A DNA stretch of 64,000 nt from Virgibacillus litoralis (GTDB taxonomy: Bacteria > Bacillota > Bacilli > Bacillales > Amphibacillaceae), in assembly GCF_017873675.1 (NCBI RefSeq), contig NZ_JAGGKK010000015.1, positions 1 through 64,000 on the forward strand. The letters are read 5' to 3'. Below the pieces are notes generated by a model. It was not told the DNA's origin and did no database searches. It saw nothing but the letters and a program-made list of their open reading frames with translations. Numbering within the stretch: the stretch's first letter is position 1; each line of letters begins with the position of its first letter. Shown in pieces: positions 61,813 through 64,000 of this stretch. The translations under genes were made by a program, and so were the position numbers.

Positions 61813-62560
61813 TGAAATTCATATGAGTGAATCCTGGTTACTTCCTTATGCGGATTTATTAACACTGCTTCTGGCCTTATTCATCGTTTTGTTTGCGATG
61901 AGTGAGATAGATGCAAAAAAATATGAGGAGCTCTCGCGCGTATTTAATAGTGAGTTTTCAGGTGGGGAAGGGATACTAGAAGAAAGTAATAGTTCAGTAG
62001 AGATGCCTCAGGATGTGGAAGAAGACGAAGAGGAGACTGAAAAACCTGAGGATGAGGAAAAATTAAGTAATAGTGAACAAGAGTTAAATAGATTGGAATT
62101 GCTGCAGAAGCGAATTAACGAATATATAACTGAAAACAATCTTGCCGAAAAGTTAGGGACAAAGTTAACTGGAGAAGGATTATTAATCACTATCATCAAT
62201 GATGTAACTTTTGATTCAGGAAGCGCTGTGGTGAGGGGAGAAGGCAGGGGAATTGCAAGTGCTATATCGACTTTTTTGTACACGGATCCGCCACATCAAA
62301 TAATAGTCAGTGGTCATACGGATGACAGACCAATTCGTACTAGTGAGTTTTCATCGAATTGGGATCTAAGTGTCATGCGAGCAGTTAACTTTATGCGTCT
62401 GATTTTAGAGAATGAAAAACTTGACCCCAAAACATTCAGTGCAAAAGGATTTGGTGAACATAAACCAATGGTACCGAACACAAATGACCAAAATCGGGCA
62501 AAAAACAGACGAGTAGAAGTACTGATATTGCCTAATTATGATATTAAAGAAGAATTGTAG
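61790..62560 (+). CDS. motB: flagellar motor stator protein MotB
   Basis: 256 residues. Basic N-terminus, one membrane segment with the ion-binding Asp22 (LLPYADLLTLLLALFIVL), an acidic Glu-rich linker (about 70-105), and a C-terminal OmpA-like peptidoglycan-binding domain (VSGHTDDRPIR, NWDLSVMRAVNFM, NRAKNRRVEVLIL). It anchors the stator. Ion type (H+ or Na+) cannot be read reliably from sequence. Confidence 0.95.
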   Translation: MRRKKKSDEIHMSESWLLPYADLLTLLLALFIVLFAMSEIDAKKYEELSRVFNSEFSGGEGILEESNSSVEMPQDVEEDEEETEKPEDEEKLSNSEQELNRLELLQKRINEYITENNLAEKLGTKLTGEGLLITIINDVTFDSGSAVVRGEGRGIASAISTFLYTDPPHQIIVSGHTDDRPIRTSEFSSNWDLSVMRAVNFMRLILENEKLDPKTFSAKGFGEHKPMVPNTNDQNRAKNRRVEVLILPNYDIKEEL

Positions 62561-62567
62561 TGTGGTG

Positions 62568-62604
62568 GTGCCTGTCACTTCCCGGTTTTTGTCAAATCTT
62601 GTCG
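62568..62604 (-). repeat. GTGACAGGCAC dispersed repeat, copy 4
   Basis: Plus strand GTGCCTGTCACTTCCCGG followed by TTTTTGTC. It is the reverse complement of the units at 6741, 34704 and 51959. It lies 8 nt after the motB stop. Confidence 0.85.
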
Positions 62605-62615
62605 TCAAATAAACT

Positions 62616-62654
62616 ATAAGCCGAAATCCCACCTAATTGGATTTCGGCTTTTAT
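62616..62654. terminator. bidirectional terminator between motB and the DUF3006 gene
   Basis: Perfect 12-bp stem AAGCCGAAATCC / GGATTTCGGCTT (62618-62629 with 62639-62650) followed by TTTAT on the plus strand. Separates convergent genes. Confidence 0.85.
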
Positions 62655-62658
62655 AGAT

Positions 62659-62922
62659 TTATTTCTTCTTAAACTTACTCCCTTTACTTTTGGCACGTAA
62701 CTTGGCCATTAAATCTGATGATTTTTCAGATTCCTTTTGGGTGATTGCTTCATCAATCGAAACAATCTGGTACTCATCATCCACTTTTTCCATGTTGAAA
62801 TACGTATTTTCACTGCTGCCTTCAGGTAATTCATCAACCGTAATTACTACTTCTTCCTTGGTTTCCTCCATGAGGATGACAGCTTTGTTATTGTCTTCAA
62901 TTCGATCTAGTATTCCTTTCAT
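62659..62922 (-). CDS. DUF3006 domain protein
   Basis: 87 residues. KGILDRIEDNNKAVILMEETKEEVVITVDELPEG matches the DUF3006 family start; the C-terminus is Lys-rich (KLRAKSKGSKFKKK). Its function is unknown. It begins 3 nt after the stop of the ComEC-like gene, so the two are co-transcribed, a pairing frequent in Firmicutes. Ribosome site AGGAGG in the end of the upstream gene. Confidence 0.85.
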   Translation of the reverse strand: MKGILDRIEDNNKAVILMEETKEEVVITVDELPEGSSENTYFNMEKVDDEYQIVSIDEAITQKESEKSSDLMAKLRAKSKGSKFKKK

Positions 62923-62925
62923 GTC

Positions 62926-64000
62926 TTATCCTCCTGTACATGCTAAGCCTTGGCTTTTGATATCGGAGATCCGTGATGGACCGATTCCACTAACATCTGT
63001 TAAATCACTGACAGATTGATATGGTCTCAATTTAATTAAGTCCTCTGAACGTGCCGGCCCGATATGGATAATTTCCTGTAATTTTTCAGACGATGCTTTG
63101 TTGATGTTGATACAGTCACCAGTTGATGCCTTATTTTCCGTTGACTCATTTTTATCATTACTGGATGAGTTATCTGAGGAACTACTGCTACTTGGGCTGA
63201 TCGTGCCGTCATCTTTTGTCTGGATGGAATAGTCGTTTCCGTCCGTTGTTACAACAATCGTTCCATGAACATCAGTACCAAATAATTTGATCCCAGCGTT
63301 TTGGATAAGTGAAACAACTTCGGCATGCGGGTGTCCATATTGGTTGTCTGCGCCTGCACTGTAAATGGCTACTTCCGGACTTACCGCATCAATAAAGGCT
63401 GGATTACTGGATGTATTGGATCCATGATGGCCTAATTGCACAATGTCAGCATTTACATTATTTCCGCTGTTTAACATTTCCATTTCGCTATCACGACCAG
63501 CATCGCCAGTGAATAAAAAGCTCACGTCGCCATATGTGAATTTTGCGGAAATGGATTCTTCGTTTGTGTTGCCAGAAATGCTGCCTGGATGGAGGACGGT
63601 TATGTCCATCGTACCAATTTCAAACGTGTCTCCGGTTCTTGGTTCATCATATCCGGCATCACTTGCCAGAACAGCCTTCATGCCTTGTTGAAATGTTTGT
63701 GATGAGCTTTCATTTCCAGACATCCAAACTTCGCCAACATCAAATGTGTTCATGACTTCTGCCAGTTGCCCGGAGTGATCAGCATCAGCATGACTGACAA
63801 TGAGTACATCGATAGCAGAAACACCTTGTGCAGACAGGTAGTTAGCAACTTCATTACCTTGCCAATCTCCTGTATCAAATAAAATAGTGTATTGCTCACC
63901 ATTACTCTTATATTGAAAAAGGGTAGCATCAGCTTGTTCAACATCGATGTAGTGAACCTTCAAATCGGATAATGAATTGCTCTTTTTATCAGGTTCTTCA
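62926..64000 (-). CDS. ComEC-like secreted metallo-beta-lactamase protein with HhH domain, 5' end beyond window
   Basis: At least 357 residues are visible. The frame is open to the window edge (residues ...KKSNSLSDLKVHYIDVEQADATL), so the TTG at 63963 is not the real start; a signal peptide is expected outside. Metallo-beta-lactamase core: HADADHSG, GDAGRD, GHHGSNTS and HPHAEV. Then a low-complexity Ser/Asp/Asn linker and a C-terminal helix-hairpin-helix domain (INKASSEKLQEIIHIGPARSEDLI; DVSGIGPSRISDI). Related to the C-terminal domain of ComEC and to secreted nuclease-like proteins. Possible role: extracellular nucleic acid or phosphodiester hydrolysis. Confidence 0.85.
   Translation of the reverse strand, partial: EEPDKKSNSLSDLKVHYIDVEQADATLFQYKSNGEQYTILFDTGDWQGNEVANYLSAQGVSAIDVLIVSHADADHSGQLAEVMNTFDVGEVWMSGNESSSQTFQQGMKAVLASDAGYDEPRTGDTFEIGTMDITVLHPGSISGNTNEESISAKFTYGDVSFLFTGDAGRDSEMEMLNSGNNVNADIVQLGHHGSNTSSNPAFIDAVSPEVAIYSAGADNQYGHPHAEVVSLIQNAGIKLFGTDVHGTIVVTTDGNDYSIQTKDDGTISPSSSSSSDNSSSNDKNESTENKASTGDCININKASSEKLQEIIHIGPARSEDLIKLRPYQSVSDLTDVSGIGPSRISDIKSQGLACTGG

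Noticed and set aside
61012-62560. motPS (sodium-type stator) assignment
   Set aside because: The MDKTS-IIG start, the central QAGTYAPTLGVLGAV block and the MotB linker and OmpA regions follow B. subtilis MotA/MotB; ion type is still not proven.

Overview
The window looks like chromosomal DNA of a low-GC, spore-forming, motile member of the Bacillaceae, probably from the moderately halophilic Oceanobacillus/Virgibacillus/Lentibacillus neighbourhood. The evidence is AT-rich sequence with strong AGGAGG ribosome sites, frequent GTG/TTG starts, a SAM riboswitch before metNIQ, B. subtilis-like motAB, a SASP-like small protein, a CcpA (cre) site and several families of short dispersed repeats. No species can be named from the sequence alone. 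I see no prophage, integrase, transposase or CRISPR array.

Layout. 0-9.4 kb is mixed housekeeping: a small exported protein, htpX, SAM riboswitch-metNIQ, several stand-alone oxidoreductases and cutC. 10-20 kb is a sugar-acid operon: a 6-phosphogluconate-dehydrogenase-like gene, a TRAP transporter (dctP-Q-M), a KDG-type kinase, KDPG/KDPGal aldolase, galactonate dehydratase, a 2-hydroxyacid dehydrogenase and an HPr/Crh-like protein without the catalytic histidine. A frameshifted sulfite-oxidase-like gene follows. 20-25.3 kb holds gluconokinase and an RpiR-type regulator, divergent from kduD-rpiA and an AEC-family carrier. Together these loci suggest uptake of hexonates and entry into the pentose-phosphate and Entner-Doudoroff-type routes.

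26.5-41.5 kb is a sugar sensing and use region: a membrane-anchored sugar-binding protein, a LytS/YesM-type kinase and a YesN-type regulator, then a sugar ABC transporter behind a perfect cre site, an aldo/keto reductase, a reverse-strand galK-galE-galT-galM operon, and a ROK glucokinase with manA. 41.5-44.7 kb has speG, an acyl-CoA-dehydrogenase-like gene, a frameshifted small gene coupled to an RQC-minor-type DNA-binding protein, and a SASP-like gene.

45-59.5 kb is a CoA-dependent catabolic region: degradative HMG-CoA reductase, HMG-CoA lyase, a two-helix membrane protein plus a TctA-like permease, an XRE-cupin regulator, an amidase, then a TetR-led set (HSD10-type dehydrogenase, acyl-CoA dehydrogenase, MaoC hydratase, class III CoA-transferase, two acyl-CoA synthetases). 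The first half reads as a candidate mevalonate uptake and degradation module. 59.6-64 kb has panD, tRNA-Ala(GGC), repeats, a c-di-GMP-I riboswitch before motAB, a DUF3006 gene and the edge-truncated gene of a ComEC-like metallo-beta-lactamase protein.

Four families of short repeats recur in the spacers: a 38-nt GTGACAGGCAC unit that in two places encodes the C-terminus of a protein, a multi-hairpin element whose right end sits just upstream of several genes, an AACGGAACGAGGATCC unit, and a 191-bp MITE-like element. The most interesting leads are the Crh-like protein in a hexonate operon, the mevalonate module, the riboswitch-controlled stator genes, the repeat-derived protein tails, and two genes that appear to start at ATA and ATT.
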